A DNA stretch of 50,053 nt, from contig JALEGX010000077.1 of NCBI GenBank assembly GCA_022763485.1, positions 1-50,053 of the forward strand. Direction: 5' to 3'. Below are positions 31,451-40,666 of this stretch, one piece after another. The notes beneath the pieces were generated by a model that saw nothing but the letters and a program-made list of their open reading frames with translations, had not been told where the DNA came from and did not search any database. The position numbers and the translations under genes were made by a program. The DNA is from Paracoccaceae bacterium (lineage in GTDB: Bacteria > Pseudomonadota > Alphaproteobacteria > Rhodobacterales > Rhodobacteraceae). Position 1 is the stretch's first letter; each line of letters starts with the position of its first letter.

Positions 31451-32816
31451 ACTTTCGTTTCAGGACTTTGCCACGCAGCTTGAATATGGCGCGCTGCCGG
31501 ATACCGTCCTGACCACCCTGCGCCGCAGCTTTGCCGATACGCTGGGTGTTGCCGCCATCGGATCCACCACCCAGATGGCGGATATCGCGCTCAAATCCGC
31601 GCAAATGCTCTTTGGTGTCACCTCCGCGGGTCGGGCGCGTGCACTGCTGTCCGGTCAGGGGTTGAGCCCGGCTGGCGCGGCCATGGCCGGGGCCTTTGCG
31701 GTGGACAGTATCGACGCCCATGACGGCACCTCACCCTGCAAGGGACATGCGGGATCAGCGGTGTTTCCCGCCCTGCTGGCCGTGGCGGATGCCCTCTCGG
31801 ATCTGGGCCGACCACTGGACGGGTCGCAGTTCGCCGAAGCGTTGGCCATCGCCTATGAGGTCAGCTATCGCGCCGGTCTGGCACAGCACGCCACCTGTGC
31901 CGATTACCACACATCGGGCGCCTGGACCGCCGTTGGCGTTGCCGCCGCCACCGCGCGCCTTCTGGGCTGTGACGCCGGGCAGATCCGTCAGGCCGCGGGC
32001 ATTGCCGAATATCACGGTCCCCGCAGCCAGATGATGCGTTGCATCGACCATCCGACGATGGTCCGGGACGGTGTCGGTTGGGGCGCGCCGACGGGCGTCA
32101 GCGCCGCTTATATGGCGCAGCTGGGTTTCACCGGTGCCCCGGCGCTGACCTGCGAAAGCGAAGACACCGCGCCGTTCTGGGCGGACCTAGGCCAGGGCTG
32201 GCGGTTGGTGGAGGATACCCATTACAAACCTTATCCCTGTTGTCGCTGGGCGCACCCCGCCATCGACGCCGCGGCAGAGCTGATGCTGGCCCACGCCCTG
32301 ACGGCCGATCAGATCACCGGCGTTGAGATCCGGACCTTTCACAACGCCACCCGTCTGGCCGGTCACACGCCTGAGACTCCGGATGAATTCGCCTATTCCA
32401 TCGCGTTCCCGGTCGCCGCTCAGATCGTGCGCGGCCAGATCGGCGCCGCCGAGATGACCCCGAAAGCCCTGCGTGACCCGGCCATTCTGCGCCTCAGCAA
32501 GGCCACGCAACTGATTGATGATGAACATTTTACCGCCATCAGCGTGGGCAAGAGATGGGCGCAGGTCAGTTTCATCCTGACCGATGGTCGCTGGCTCAGC
32601 TCGGAGCCGCGCACCCCGCGGGGCGACACCGACAACCCGCTCAGCGATGCAGAGCTGTCACAGAAATTCCACCGCTTTGCCGATCCTGTTCTGGGCCCCG
32701 CCCGCGCTACCGAGATGGAGGCGCTGGCGCTGCGGTTCGATCAGCTGGACCAGAGCGATTTTGCCCGTCTTCTGGATCTGTGTCTGACCGTGCCCGGACC
32801 CGACGATCAGGCGTAG
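31446..32816 (+). CDS. MmgE/PrpD-family protein
   Basis: This 456-residue protein is of the MmgE/PrpD family, which includes 2-methylcitrate dehydratase and other dehydratases or isomerases. Family signs are SFADTLGVAAIGS, the FAVDSIDAHDGTS region, SYRAGLAQHATCADYHTSGAWTAVG, and the KPYPCCRWAHPAIDAA motif in the second half. No other methylcitrate-cycle gene is adjacent, so the substrate is open; location after the valine operon suggests a carboxylate or CoA-derived acid. Its start codon lies within a strong hairpin. Its 3' end overlaps the convergent VOC gene by 10 bases. Confidence 0.85.
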   Translation: MPLSFQDFATQLEYGALPDTVLTTLRRSFADTLGVAAIGSTTQMADIALKSAQMLFGVTSAGRARALLSGQGLSPAGAAMAGAFAVDSIDAHDGTSPCKGHAGSAVFPALLAVADALSDLGRPLDGSQFAEALAIAYEVSYRAGLAQHATCADYHTSGAWTAVGVAAATARLLGCDAGQIRQAAGIAEYHGPRSQMMRCIDHPTMVRDGVGWGAPTGVSAAYMAQLGFTGAPALTCESEDTAPFWADLGQGWRLVEDTHYKPYPCCRWAHPAIDAAAELMLAHALTADQITGVEIRTFHNATRLAGHTPETPDEFAYSIAFPVAAQIVRGQIGAAEMTPKALRDPAILRLSKATQLIDDEHFTAISVGKRWAQVSFILTDGRWLSSEPRTPRGDTDNPLSDAELSQKFHRFADPVLGPARATEMEALALRFDQLDQSDFARLLDLCLTVPGPDDQA

Positions 32817-33391
32817 GGGTTGCGCGAGCTGCGGTCTGTGGACAGGCTGGGCTGTGTCTCCTCCACCAGCTCACAGATGGCATCGGCCACATGCAGCCGG
32901 TCAATATGATGATCACCGCGCCGCACCCGGATCTGATGCGCCCGCATCAGCACCTGCGCGTGGGTGCTGCCCTGTGGCGGTTCAAAGCGGTAACTGGCAA
33001 GCTCGATCAGCAGGCCCAGAGGATCCTTGAAGTAGATCGAATCCATGAACCCGCGATCGCGCGGCCCCGAATGCTTGATACCGCGCTGATCCAGCCGATC
33101 GACCACCTGCCAGAACATCACCTGGCTGATGTTGAAGGCAATATGATGCACGCATCCCGGTTCCGTCGGTGTACGCTCCGGCGTGCCTTTCCGGGTCTCA
33201 TCGGTGAAGATGGTGATCAGCCGCCCGTCGCCCGGATCGAAGTAGAGATGCCCTTCGTTCGGGTTGTCCAGGTTCGGCTGATCGAACACGAAGGGCATGC
33301 CCAGCACCCCCTCCCAGAAGTCGATGGAGCTTTGCCGGTCCACCCCGGTCAGCGTGATGTGATGAACGCCCTGAACCTGTAGTTTCTGCAT
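32807..33391 (-). CDS. VOC-family (glyoxalase-like) metalloprotein
   Basis: This 194-residue protein has vicinal-oxygen-chelate repeats: VHHITLTGVDRQSSIDFWEGVLGM in the first module and VHHIAFNISQVMFWQVVDRL in the second, with SIYFKDPLGLLIEL providing the typical glutamate ligand. The conserved histidines and glutamate imply a metal site, as in ring-cleaving dioxygenases and glyoxalases. The C-terminal tail past residue 145 is divergent. GGGGG precedes ATG 33391. It overlaps the PrpD gene end by 10 bases in convergent orientation. The reaction is unknown. Confidence 0.82.
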   Translation of the reverse strand: MQKLQVQGVHHITLTGVDRQSSIDFWEGVLGMPFVFDQPNLDNPNEGHLYFDPGDGRLITIFTDETRKGTPERTPTEPGCVHHIAFNISQVMFWQVVDRLDQRGIKHSGPRDRGFMDSIYFKDPLGLLIELASYRFEPPQGSTHAQVLMRAHQIRVRRGDHHIDRLHVADAICELVEETQPSLSTDRSSRNPYA

Positions 33392-33495
33392 GATCTGCCC
33401 CCTACTGTTTTCGGTGTGTACCTGCGGCTAATGATGTCACTTTCAGGACTGAAAGAAAGTACAGACGGTTGCACAGGCTCTGTGCATGCCCCGGC

Positions 33496-34266
33496 CTAGC
33501 CCTGCCCGGCCATGGCAAAGACCATGTCCCGGGTCTGTGGATCGGCAGCAAAGAACATTTCGATCCTGAGTTCGGACATGGCAATATCGGTGGTCGCCCC
33601 GAACTGAGTGATGGTCGAAAAAAAGGACAGCACCTGATCCCCGATCCGGTAGCGCGCCGGGATCACCACGGGCGCTGCACCGGGCGGGTAAGCCGGGGTC
33701 TCTCGCACCAGATTCCGCAACCTTGAAACGGCCTGTTCGATCACCTCGTCCTTGCCGAAATGGGCCAGCTCGGTCCGCAGGCGTGACAGGCTCAGCTGCT
33801 GCACCTCTTCCAGGTTGACGATGGCCGCCCGCAGCAGCGGGTTGTCCAGAAAAGCGTCAATCAGACTGTCCCCGGGCTGCACGCCGGTGGCCCGGAACAT
33901 CAGTTCCGCCGGGGCGTTCATCGCAACAATGCCCCAGTGCCGGTCCAGAGCAAGCGCCGGGAACGGTGCGTGTTGCTGCAACATCCAGTCCACCGCCTGT
34001 CTTAGCGGCGCCAGTTCCTCTGCCCCCGCAGGCCGCGCCTGATAGGCCGGGGCCAGCCCTGCGGCGACCAACAGGGTGTTGCGGGCCTCACCCGGGATGT
34101 GCAGTTCGTCACACAGGCGCAGGACCATCCCCCGGCTGGGACGCGACCGCCCGGTTTCCAGAAATGAGATGTGGCGGGAAGAGACCCCGGCCTGCAGGCC
34201 CAGTTCCAGCTGGCTCAGCCGCCGGATCCCCCGCCATTCTTTCAGCGCTGTGCCAAATTCTGTCAT
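33496..34266 (-). CDS. XRE-type helix-turn-helix regulator with MmyB-like ligand domain
   Basis: This 256-residue regulator has an N-terminal XRE helix-turn-helix (LKEWRGIRRLSQLELGLQAG, then VSSRHISFLETGRSRPS) and a C-terminal MmyB-like ligand-binding domain (about 95-255, including WGIVAMNAPAELMF and LSFFSTITQFGATTDI). MmyB-type regulators probably sense hydrophobic small molecules such as fatty acids. A perfect 15-bp palindrome lies in the gap to a divergent membrane-protein gene and is the obvious target. The start is ATG 34266. The family is secure, the ligand inferred. Confidence 0.87.
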   Translation of the reverse strand: MTEFGTALKEWRGIRRLSQLELGLQAGVSSRHISFLETGRSRPSRGMVLRLCDELHIPGEARNTLLVAAGLAPAYQARPAGAEELAPLRQAVDWMLQQHAPFPALALDRHWGIVAMNAPAELMFRATGVQPGDSLIDAFLDNPLLRAAIVNLEEVQQLSLSRLRTELAHFGKDEVIEQAVSRLRNLVRETPAYPPGAAPVVIPARYRIGDQVLSFFSTITQFGATTDIAMSELRIEMFFAADPQTRDMVFAMAGQG

Positions 34267-34323
34267 ACCTGCCTGCTCCCGGTTCTGATCACCGGATCAT
34301 AGCATCCGCGCGCCGCAGCGCAC

Positions 34324-34338
34324 TTACCTGACAGGTAA
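34324..34338. promoter_or_regulatory. Perfect palindromic operator, probable MmyB-type regulator site
   Basis: TTACCTG-A-CAGGTAA is a perfect 15-bp dyad located 58 bases from the regulator start and 66 bases from the divergent membrane-protein start. The dyad is consistent with binding by a homodimeric XRE protein. Its location supports joint autoregulation and control of the neighbour. Confidence 0.75.
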
Positions 34339-34403
34339 TTGTTTTGCCGCGCGGCACCGCGCAACAGTGCAGGCCGAAACCAACCCACCAATCCGGAGGA
34401 CAC

Positions 34404-34823
34404 ATGATGTCGCTGACAGAAACCCTGCCCCTGCTGGCAACACTCGCCTTTTTCGGCTTTGCCGCTGCGATGGCGCGCGGAATTACCCTGCCTCCGGCGC
34501 TGTCCTGGGTCATCCCTGCGGCGCTCTCGGTCGCGCTACTGGTCTGGACGCTCTGGTCAATTGTGGCTGAGGGGCTGTTCGGTTTCTGGCCGGTGCAGAC
34601 GGCGACCCTGTGGGGCAATCAGGTCTGGTTCGATCTGGGGCTGGCCTTTGGCATCGCCCTTGTGTTCCTCGCTCCCCGGGCGCGGGAACAGAACATGCGC
34701 GCAGGGCTGTGGATCCTGATGGTCTGCTGTTCGGGCAGTATCGGCCTGCTGGCGATGATGGCCCGGATCGCCTGGCTGCAGCAAAACCGCGCCCACGTGC
34801 GCCAGGCCACCCAAAACGCCTGA
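34404..34823 (+). CDS. Four-helix membrane protein under the MmyB-type regulator
   Basis: This 139-residue inner-membrane protein has four hydrophobic helices (about 8-24, 31-53, 66-84 and 96-118) and short loops. No family could be recognised. The start is ATG 34404, four bases after GGAGG, and a second ATG follows immediately at 34407. It is divergent from the MmyB-type regulator and shares the palindromic operator region, so its expression probably responds to the same ligand. A strong terminator follows. The function is unknown; this is the typical regulator-target pairing for the family, in which the target is often a transporter or oxidoreductase. Confidence 0.72.
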   Translation: MMSLTETLPLLATLAFFGFAAAMARGITLPPALSWVIPAALSVALLVWTLWSIVAEGLFGFWPVQTATLWGNQVWFDLGLAFGIALVFLAPRAREQNMRAGLWILMVCCSGSIGLLAMMARIAWLQQNRAHVRQATQNA

Positions 34824-34845
34824 GCGATTATTCCGTTCTGTCTCC

Positions 34846-34886
34846 CTGCCCGGACCGGTCTTGCCGGCTGTCCGGGCAGAAGTTTT
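34846..34886. terminator. Strong intrinsic terminator between convergent genes
   Basis: CTGCCCGGAC (34846-34855) pairs perfectly with GTCCGGGCAG (34870-34879), and AAGTTTT follows on the plus strand. It lies between the membrane-protein stop (34823) and the uvrA stop (34894), so it ends the former and may also serve uvrA. Confidence 0.78.
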
Positions 34887-34893
34887 AGCCGGG

Positions 34894-37752
34894 CTATTCA
34901 GCCGCCACCTTTTTCGCTTCCAGCATCGGTTTCAGATACCGCCCGGTATGGCTGCGCGGTTCCTCGGCGACCTTTTCGGGCGTGCCAGCGGCCACGATTT
35001 CGCCGCCGCCATCGCCGCCTTCAGGGCCGATATCGATGATCCAGTCCGCAGTCTTGATCACATCCAGATTGTGTTCGATGACCACCACCGTATTGCCGCC
35101 CTCGACCAATTCATGCAGCACTTCCAACAGTTTACGCACATCTTCGAAGTGCAGGCCCGTGGTGGGTTCATCAAGGATATAAAGCGTCCGCCCGGTGGAT
35201 CGTTTGGACAGCTCCTTGGACAGTTTCACCCGCTGCGCCTCGCCCCCGGACAGAGTCGTGGCCTGCTGACCGACCTTGATATAGCCCAGGCCCACACGGG
35301 CCAGCGCGTCCATCTTGTCCCGAATCGACGGCACCGCCTTAAAGAACTCCTGCGCGTCCTCAACCGTCATATCCAGCACATCGGCAATGCTCTTGCCCTT
35401 GAACTTGATCTCCAGCGTTTCGCGATTGTAGCGCGCGCCCTGACAGGTTTCGCAGGTCACATAGACATCCGGCAGGAAGTGCATTTCGATCTTGATCACA
35501 CCGTCGCCCTGACAGGCTTCGCAGCGCCCGCCCTTGACGTTGAAGGAGAACCGCCCGGGTTTATAGCCGCGCGCCTTGGCCTCGGGCAGACCGGCGAACC
35601 AATCACGGATCGGGGTGAAGGCGCCGGTATAGGTGGCGGGGTTGGATCGCGGCGTGCGCCCAATGGGGCGCTGGTCGATGTCGATCACCTTGTCCAGATG
35701 CTCCAGGCCCTTAATCGTCTCACAGGGCGCAGGCGTCTGGCGCGCGCCATTCAGGCGCATCGACGCGGTCTTGAACAGCGTCTCGATGGTCAGGGTCGAC
35801 TTGCCGCCGCCCGACACGCCCGAGACACAGACGAATTTGCCCAGCGGGAATTCCGCCGTCACATTCTTCAGGTTGTTGCCGGTGGCCTTGACTACCTTGA
35901 TCTTCTTCTTATTGCCCTTGCGGCGTTCCGCCGGGATGGCGATCTCGCGGGCGCCCACCAGATATTGCCCGGTGATCGAGGCCGCGTCGGCCTTGATCTG
36001 CTCAGGTGTGCCGTGGCTGACCACCTGGCCCCCATGCACCCCGGCGCCCGGACCAATGTCAAAGACATAGTCCGCCTCGCGGATGGCCTCTTCGTCATGT
36101 TCCACAACGATGACGGTATTGCCCTGATCGCGCAGGTTCTTGAGCGTGCCCAGCAGGCGGTCGTTGTCACGCTGATGCAAGCCGATTGAGGGTTCATCCA
36201 GCACATAGAGAACCCCGGTCAGGCCCGAGCCGATCTGGCTGGCCAGCCGGATCCGCTGGCTTTCGCCGCCCGACAGGGTGCCACTTGAACGAGACAGCGT
36301 AAGGTATTCCAATCCCACGTTATTCAGGAACCCGAGGCGTTCGCGGATCTCCTTGACGATGGCCCGCGCGATCTCCTGTTTCTGCGCGGTCAGGTGGTTC
36401 GGAACATCCTCGATCCAGGCCAGCGCCTCGCGGATCGACATCTGCACCACCTGGCCCACATGCAGGCCCGCGATCTTGACCGCCAGCGCCTCATCCCGCA
36501 GGCGATAGCCGTCGCAGGCGCCACAGGGGCGGTTGTTCTGGTAGCGCTCAAACTCTTCGCGGATCCAGTTGGAATCCGTCTCGCGATAGCGCCGTTCCAT
36601 GTTCGGAATGACGCCTTCGAAGACCCGCGTCACCTGATAGACACGGCCGCCTTCGTCATAGCGGAAGGGGATCTCCTCATCCCCGGATCCATACAGGAAC
36701 ACCTGCTGCACATGTTTCGGCAGGTCCTTCCAGGCAGCGTTCTTGTCGAACTCATAATGTTTGGCGATGGCTTCAATGGTCTGCAGGAAATAGGGTGACT
36801 TGCCCTTGCGCCAGGGGGCCAGCGCCCCGTCATAGACCTTGAGCGTGGCGTCCGGCACCACCAGTCGTTCGTCAAAGAACAGCTCAACCCCCAGACCGTC
36901 ACAATCCGGGCAGGCCCCGAAGGGCGCGTTGAAGGAAAACAGGCGCGGTTCGATTTCCGGAATGGTGAAGCCACTGACCGGACAGGCGAAGTTTTCGCTG
37001 AAGGTGATACGTTCCGGATCGCCTTCGCGCGGGGCGGTTTCGAAGATGGCGATGCCGTCGGCCAGATCCAGCGCGGTGCGGAAGCTGTCCGCCAGCCGGG
37101 TTTCCATGCCTTCGCGCACGACGACGCGGTCCACCACCACGTCAATGTCATGGCGGAACTTCTTGTCCAGCGTCGGCGGCTCATCAAGCTCATAGAACTC
37201 TCCATCCACCTTGACGCGCTGGAAGCCCTGCTTGCGCAGTTCCAGGAACTCCTTGCGGTATTCGCCCTTGCGGTCGCGCACGATCGGGGCCAGCAGATAG
37301 CCACGGGTCCCCTCCTCCATCGCCATGGTGCGGTCCACCATGTCCTGAACCTGCTGCGCTTCGATCGGCAGGCCGGTGGCGGGGCTGTAGGGCGTGCCGG
37401 CGCGGGCAAAGAGCAGACGCAGGTAGTCATAGATCTCGGTCACGGTGCCCACGGTCGACCGCGGGTTTTTGGACGTCGTCTTCTGTTCGATGGAAATCGC
37501 CGGGGAAAGGCCGCTGATGTGATCCACATCCGGCTTTTCCATCATGTCCAGAAACTGCCGCGCATAAGCCGACAGCGATTCCACATAGCGCCGCTGCCCT
37601 TCGGCATAGATCGTATCGAACGCCAGCGAGGACTTGCCCGAGCCGGACAGGCCGGTGATCACCACCAGCTGATCGCGCGGAATATCCACGTCGATGCTCT
37701 TCAGATTGTGCTCGCGCGCGCCGCGCACCTCGATGCTTTTCAGCTCAGCCAT
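34894..37752 (-). CDS. uvrA: Excinuclease ABC subunit A
   Basis: UvrA is the damage-sensing ABC ATPase of nucleotide-excision repair. The 952-residue chain has the two ATPase modules: Walker [12 protein letters not shown] (about 32-42) and the second [10 protein letters not shown], and the signatures [12 protein letters not shown] and [12 protein letters not shown]. The C-terminal zinc module CEACQGDG...CETCQGARY is intact. In the N-terminal module the first pair reads CPVSG rather than C-x-x-C, with CPDCDGLG complete, so that site is probably weak or absent. The start is ATG 37752 with GGGGG nearby. An SOS box lies 66 bases upstream. Confidence 0.95.
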   Translation of the reverse strand: MAELKSIEVRGAREHNLKSIDVDIPRDQLVVITGLSGSGKSSLAFDTIYAEGQRRYVESLSAYARQFLDMMEKPDVDHISGLSPAISIEQKTTSKNPRSTVGTVTEIYDYLRLLFARAGTPYSPATGLPIEAQQVQDMVDRTMAMEEGTRGYLLAPIVRDRKGEYRKEFLELRKQGFQRVKVDGEFYELDEPPTLDKKFRHDIDVVVDRVVVREGMETRLADSFRTALDLADGIAIFETAPREGDPERITFSENFACPVSGFTIPEIEPRLFSFNAPFGACPDCDGLGVELFFDERLVVPDATLKVYDGALAPWRKGKSPYFLQTIEAIAKHYEFDKNAAWKDLPKHVQQVFLYGSGDEEIPFRYDEGGRVYQVTRVFEGVIPNMERRYRETDSNWIREEFERYQNNRPCGACDGYRLRDEALAVKIAGLHVGQVVQMSIREALAWIEDVPNHLTAQKQEIARAIVKEIRERLGFLNNVGLEYLTLSRSSGTLSGGESQRIRLASQIGSGLTGVLYVLDEPSIGLHQRDNDRLLGTLKNLRDQGNTVIVVEHDEEAIREADYVFDIGPGAGVHGGQVVSHGTPEQIKADAASITGQYLVGAREIAIPAERRKGNKKKIKVVKATGNNLKNVTAEFPLGKFVCVSGVSGGGKSTLTIETLFKTASMRLNGARQTPAPCETIKGLEHLDKVIDIDQRPIGRTPRSNPATYTGAFTPIRDWFAGLPEAKARGYKPGRFSFNVKGGRCEACQGDGVIKIEMHFLPDVYVTCETCQGARYNRETLEIKFKGKSIADVLDMTVEDAQEFFKAVPSIRDKMDALARVGLGYIKVGQQATTLSGGEAQRVKLSKELSKRSTGRTLYILDEPTTGLHFEDVRKLLEVLHELVEGGNTVVVIEHNLDVIKTADWIIDIGPEGGDGGGEIVAAGTPEKVAEEPRSHTGRYLKPMLEAKKVAAE

Positions 37753-37817
37753 GATGCCCCCGGTTTCAGTCCTCATAGAAATAGGCGAGCGTCAGCGAGT
37801 CTCCAAGAGAAAAGAGT

Positions 37818-37832
37818 GAACAAAGTGTGAAC
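37818..37832 (-). promoter_or_regulatory. LexA (SOS) box of uvrA
   Basis: On the minus strand GTTC-ACACTTT-GTTC is an exact match to the alphaproteobacterial LexA direct-repeat consensus GTTC-N7-GTTC. It lies 66 bases upstream of the uvrA ATG, as expected for an SOS-induced repair gene. The divergent rhodanese gene begins 49 bases away and could also be affected. Confidence 0.88.
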
Positions 37833-37880
37833 AAATACACAAAGCAAACAATCTATTGAAATTCAAATACAGGAATGTTT

Positions 37881-38273
37881 ATGATTGACCTGCAGAGACA
37901 GCCGGAAACCAGCATGTTAAACCTGATCTCCTTTCTCAAACGGGGCCTCAGCGTCTCGGACGCCATCGACGGTGCGGCACGGGGTACGGTCACATTGATC
38001 GACCTGCGGGAACTGTCCGAGCTGCGCAGCACCGGCAAGGCCAAAGGCGCATTGCACATTCCGTTGCAGCAGTTGCAGGACCAGGCCGACCCCGCGAAAC
38101 CGGGCGCCCGCAGCGATCTGCACCCCTCTGACTGTATCGCGCTCTATTGTGCGTCAGGGATGCGCAGTTCGGCGGGCAAACGCGTTCTGACGCGCCTTGG
38201 CTATGACAATGTCCACAACATTGGCTCGCTGTCGCATTGGGTGCGGGCCGGTGGCGGTGTCGACCCGGCCTGA
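37881..38273 (+). CDS. Rhodanese-like sulfurtransferase domain protein
   Basis: This 130-residue single-domain rhodanese has the strand VTLIDLRELSELRSTG, the substrate loop GALHIPLQQL and the active-site loop YCASGMRSS with the catalytic cysteine. It carries sulfur as a persulfide. The partner is unknown. A basic and hydrophobic N-terminal stretch (MLNLISFLKRGLS) precedes the domain. The start is ATG 37881 because AGGA lies six bases before it, and the ATG at 37875 overlaps that site. It is divergent from uvrA across the SOS box and abuts the convergent methyltransferase gene with no spacing. Confidence 0.83.
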   Translation: MIDLQRQPETSMLNLISFLKRGLSVSDAIDGAARGTVTLIDLRELSELRSTGKAKGALHIPLQQLQDQADPAKPGARSDLHPSDCIALYCASGMRSSAGKRVLTRLGYDNVHNIGSLSHWVRAGGGVDPA

Positions 38274-38834
38274 TCAGGTTTTCTGGGCAATCGCCCAGGC
38301 ACAGATCGGCATGTCGGGGTCATTGTCCAAAGGATCTTCCCCCTCACGGTATTCGGGCGGCCAGACCTCTTCCATATTGCGCAGGGCGGCATTGCGGTTG
38401 CCCCATTGCTGGGCGCGAATGGCATCTTCGGCAAAGCCACATTCGATCAGCAGGTTCTTCAGACCTCGCGCGGACCAGCGCGAACAATCCTGTGGCGCGG
38501 CGTGGAACGGGATGAAGAAGGGCACCGCCAGCCAGAAATGCCCGCCTCGGCGCAGCATCTTGCGGATGTTCTTGGTCGCCATATAGGGGCGGTCCAGATG
38601 CTCCCAGACCTGATTGGCCAGGATCAGGTCGAATTTTTGCACCTTGCCCGTCGCATCGGTGATCGGACCGGCACAGATGTCATATTGCGGATATCGGAAC
38701 TGCGCGTAGGAGCGGAAGCTGAACATCTCGCCCCATTTGCCCGAGATTTCAGCCACCTCAAGGCTGGCGGGGCCCAGCGACTGGATCATCTGGCGGCTGG
38801 ATTTGCCCATCGCAATTCGGTTCAAGCTCGGCAT
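38274..38834 (-). CDS. Methyltransferase-type 11-like protein
   Basis: This 186-residue protein has a SAM-methyltransferase-like core: SLEVAEISGKWGEMF in the motif I position, then FDLILANQVWEHLDRPY (the acidic motif typical of Methyltransf_11) and MLRRGGHFWLAVPFF. The fold is convincing, although motif I is not the usual glycine-rich loop, so SAM binding may be altered. GGAG lies eight bases before ATG 38834. Its stop touches the stop of the convergent rhodanese gene. The target is unknown. Confidence 0.72.
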   Translation of the reverse strand: MPSLNRIAMGKSSRQMIQSLGPASLEVAEISGKWGEMFSFRSYAQFRYPQYDICAGPITDATGKVQKFDLILANQVWEHLDRPYMATKNIRKMLRRGGHFWLAVPFFIPFHAAPQDCSRWSARGLKNLLIECGFAEDAIRAQQWGNRNAALRNMEEVWPPEYREGEDPLDNDPDMPICAWAIAQKT

Positions 38835-38922
38835 TTTGTGGTTCTCCTGCCCGTTTTGGGCAGTTCAACACATCGCCCGCCACAGGTCGACCCATTTGAA
38901 CCTGACGCGCGGCCGCAGGGGA

Positions 38923-39804
38923 TCAAGCGCCCGCATCATCGGATTGGGACAGCAGCCAGCGCAGCACCAGCCGGACCGCCTCGCGGCGCGCGGCCGAGCG
39001 CCGCCGTAGAAGGTAGAAATCATGCCCGCCGACATCCCCCGCCTGCGCGACCTGCACCAGACGCCCCGCCGCAATGTCATTGGCCACCAGAAAGCGGCTG
39101 ACCAGCGCGACGCCCTGCCCGGCAATCGCGGCATCGATGGCCAGCGCCGTCTGGCTGAGCCGCAATCCGCGCAGGGGCGTGCTTGTACCGCCGGTACGGG
39201 CCAGGAATCTGGGCCACAGGTCATGGGTGTCGTGGATCATCGGCAGCTGCGTCAGCCGCGCCCCCTCCAGCGGCAGCGGCGCCGCCCCCACCAGCGCCGG
39301 GGCGGCCACAGCGATCACCTCCTGCCGGAACAGCAAGGTTGCCTGCAGCGACGCCCCAAACGGCGGCGAGCCCTGCCGCACTGACAGGTCGATCCCGTCG
39401 CTCTGAAAGCTGGACACCTTCTCGGTCGCCAGTATGCGCAGATCGACCTGCGGATGTGGCTTGGCGAAATCCGGCAGGTTGGGGATCAGCCATTTCGACG
39501 CAAAGGTCGGCGTCACGCTGACCAACACCTTGTCCGGTTCCGGTTTCAGCTCTGCGGTGGCGGAGCGCAGGATGGCAAAGGCCTCCTCGACGCGGGCGTG
39601 ATAGCTGCGCCCGGCCAGGGTCAGCTCCAGCCCCTTGGGCACCCGTTCGAACAGGGTGATTTCCAACTGCGCTTCCAGCTGGCGCACGTGCTGTGCCACC
39701 GCGCCCTGCGTCACGCCCAGTTCATCCGCGGCCGCCCGAAAGCTGAGCCGGCGGCCCGCCGCATCAAACGCGCGCAGGCCATTCAGGGGGGGAAGGTTGT
39801 CCAT
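38923..39804 (-). CDS. LysR-family transcriptional regulator (GcvA-like)
   Basis: This 293-residue LysR protein has an N-terminal winged helix (LNGLRAFDAAGRRLSFRAAA, then DELGVTQGAVAQHVRQLE) and a periplasmic-binding-protein-like effector domain (VTPTFASKWLIPNLPDF, IDLSVRQGSPP, LVANDIAAGRLVQV). The LNALRAFEAAxR-type start and FASKWLxPRL motif are typical of the GcvA-like subgroup. It is divergent from an SDR gene with 99 AT-rich bases between, so it probably regulates that gene. The effector is unknown. Confidence 0.9.
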   Translation of the reverse strand: MDNLPPLNGLRAFDAAGRRLSFRAAADELGVTQGAVAQHVRQLEAQLEITLFERVPKGLELTLAGRSYHARVEEAFAILRSATAELKPEPDKVLVSVTPTFASKWLIPNLPDFAKPHPQVDLRILATEKVSSFQSDGIDLSVRQGSPPFGASLQATLLFRQEVIAVAAPALVGAAPLPLEGARLTQLPMIHDTHDLWPRFLARTGGTSTPLRGLRLSQTALAIDAAIAGQGVALVSRFLVANDIAAGRLVQVAQAGDVGGHDFYLLRRRSAARREAVRLVLRWLLSQSDDAGA

Positions 39805-39903
39805 CAGACAATAGTATTCCTACTGTCATAAGACTTCAATTCTGCATCCAGTTTTCCCTCTATGACATTTATTCTGCTTCTATTCTTGAGTGGAGATGAA
39901 AAC

Positions 39904-40608
39904 ATGGATGTAGAAAGAGTTGCCTTGATTACCGCAGGTGGAAGCGGCTTGGGCGCGGGTGCGGCGCGTCAACTGGCAGAAGATGGCTTCAAGGTCGGCA
40001 TCCTGTCGTCCTCCGGCAAGGGCGAAGCGCTGGGGGTCGAACTGGGCGGGTTTGGCGTCACCGGATCCAACCTGAACCCGGACGACCTGACCGCGCTGGT
40101 CGAGGGCGCAAAAGAGCGCTGGGGCCGTGTCGATGTGCTGGTCAATTCCGCCGGACATGGACCCAAGGGGCCGATACTGGAGATCAGTGACGAGGACTGG
40201 CATCTGGGCATGGAATACTACCTGATGAACGCAATCCGCCCCACCCGCATGGTCACGCCGCTGATGCAGGCGCAGGGCGGCGGCGCGATCATCAACATCT
40301 CAACCTTTGCCGCGTTCGAACCTGATCCGCTGTTCCCGACCTCGGGCGTTTTCCGGGCCGCGCTGGCCGCCTTCACAAAGCTCTATGCCGACAAATACGC
40401 GGCCGACAACATCCGGGTGAACAATGTGCTGCCGGGGTTCATCGACAGCCTGCCGGAAACCGAAGACCGCAAGGCCCGGATCCCGCTGGGCCGCTACGGA
40501 TACACGGCCGAGGTGTCTTCGCTGATTTCCTGGCTGGCCTCGCAGGAGGGCGGCTATATGACCGGACAGAACCTGCGCATCGACGGCGGATTGACCCGGT
40601 CGGTCTGA
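39904..40608 (+). CDS. SDR-family protein lacking the Tyr-Lys catalytic pair
   Basis: This 234-residue Rossmann-fold protein has the nucleotide motif TAGGSGLGAGAA and the VDVLVNSAG strand, ending with the usual YMTGQNLRIDGG. At the expected Y-x-x-x-K position the sequence reads SGVFRAALAAFTK: Tyr is replaced by Ser and Lys by Arg. The fold is therefore intact but classical hydride transfer is doubtful; a non-redox or altered chemistry is possible. The start is ATG 39904 with GGAG upstream. The divergent LysR gene is the likely regulator. Confidence 0.85.
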   Translation: MDVERVALITAGGSGLGAGAARQLAEDGFKVGILSSSGKGEALGVELGGFGVTGSNLNPDDLTALVEGAKERWGRVDVLVNSAGHGPKGPILEISDEDWHLGMEYYLMNAIRPTRMVTPLMQAQGGGAIINISTFAAFEPDPLFPTSGVFRAALAAFTKLYADKYAADNIRVNNVLPGFIDSLPETEDRKARIPLGRYGYTAEVSSLISWLASQEGGYMTGQNLRIDGGLTRSV

Positions 40609-40666
40609 TCCGCGTGATCCGATCCGGGCGGCATAGCTGTCTGCTGCTCATAGCGGCGGTGCCGCT

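Noticed and set aside
29373-31721. A 782-codon minus-strand frame opposite the valine-degradation genes
   Set aside because: It spans three well-defined plus-strand genes and their junctions and lacks domains.
40652-40666. Short hairpin AGCGGC-GGT-GCCGCT between convergent SDR and LysR genes
   Set aside because: Six-base arms with a three-base loop and no T-tract are too weak to call a terminator.
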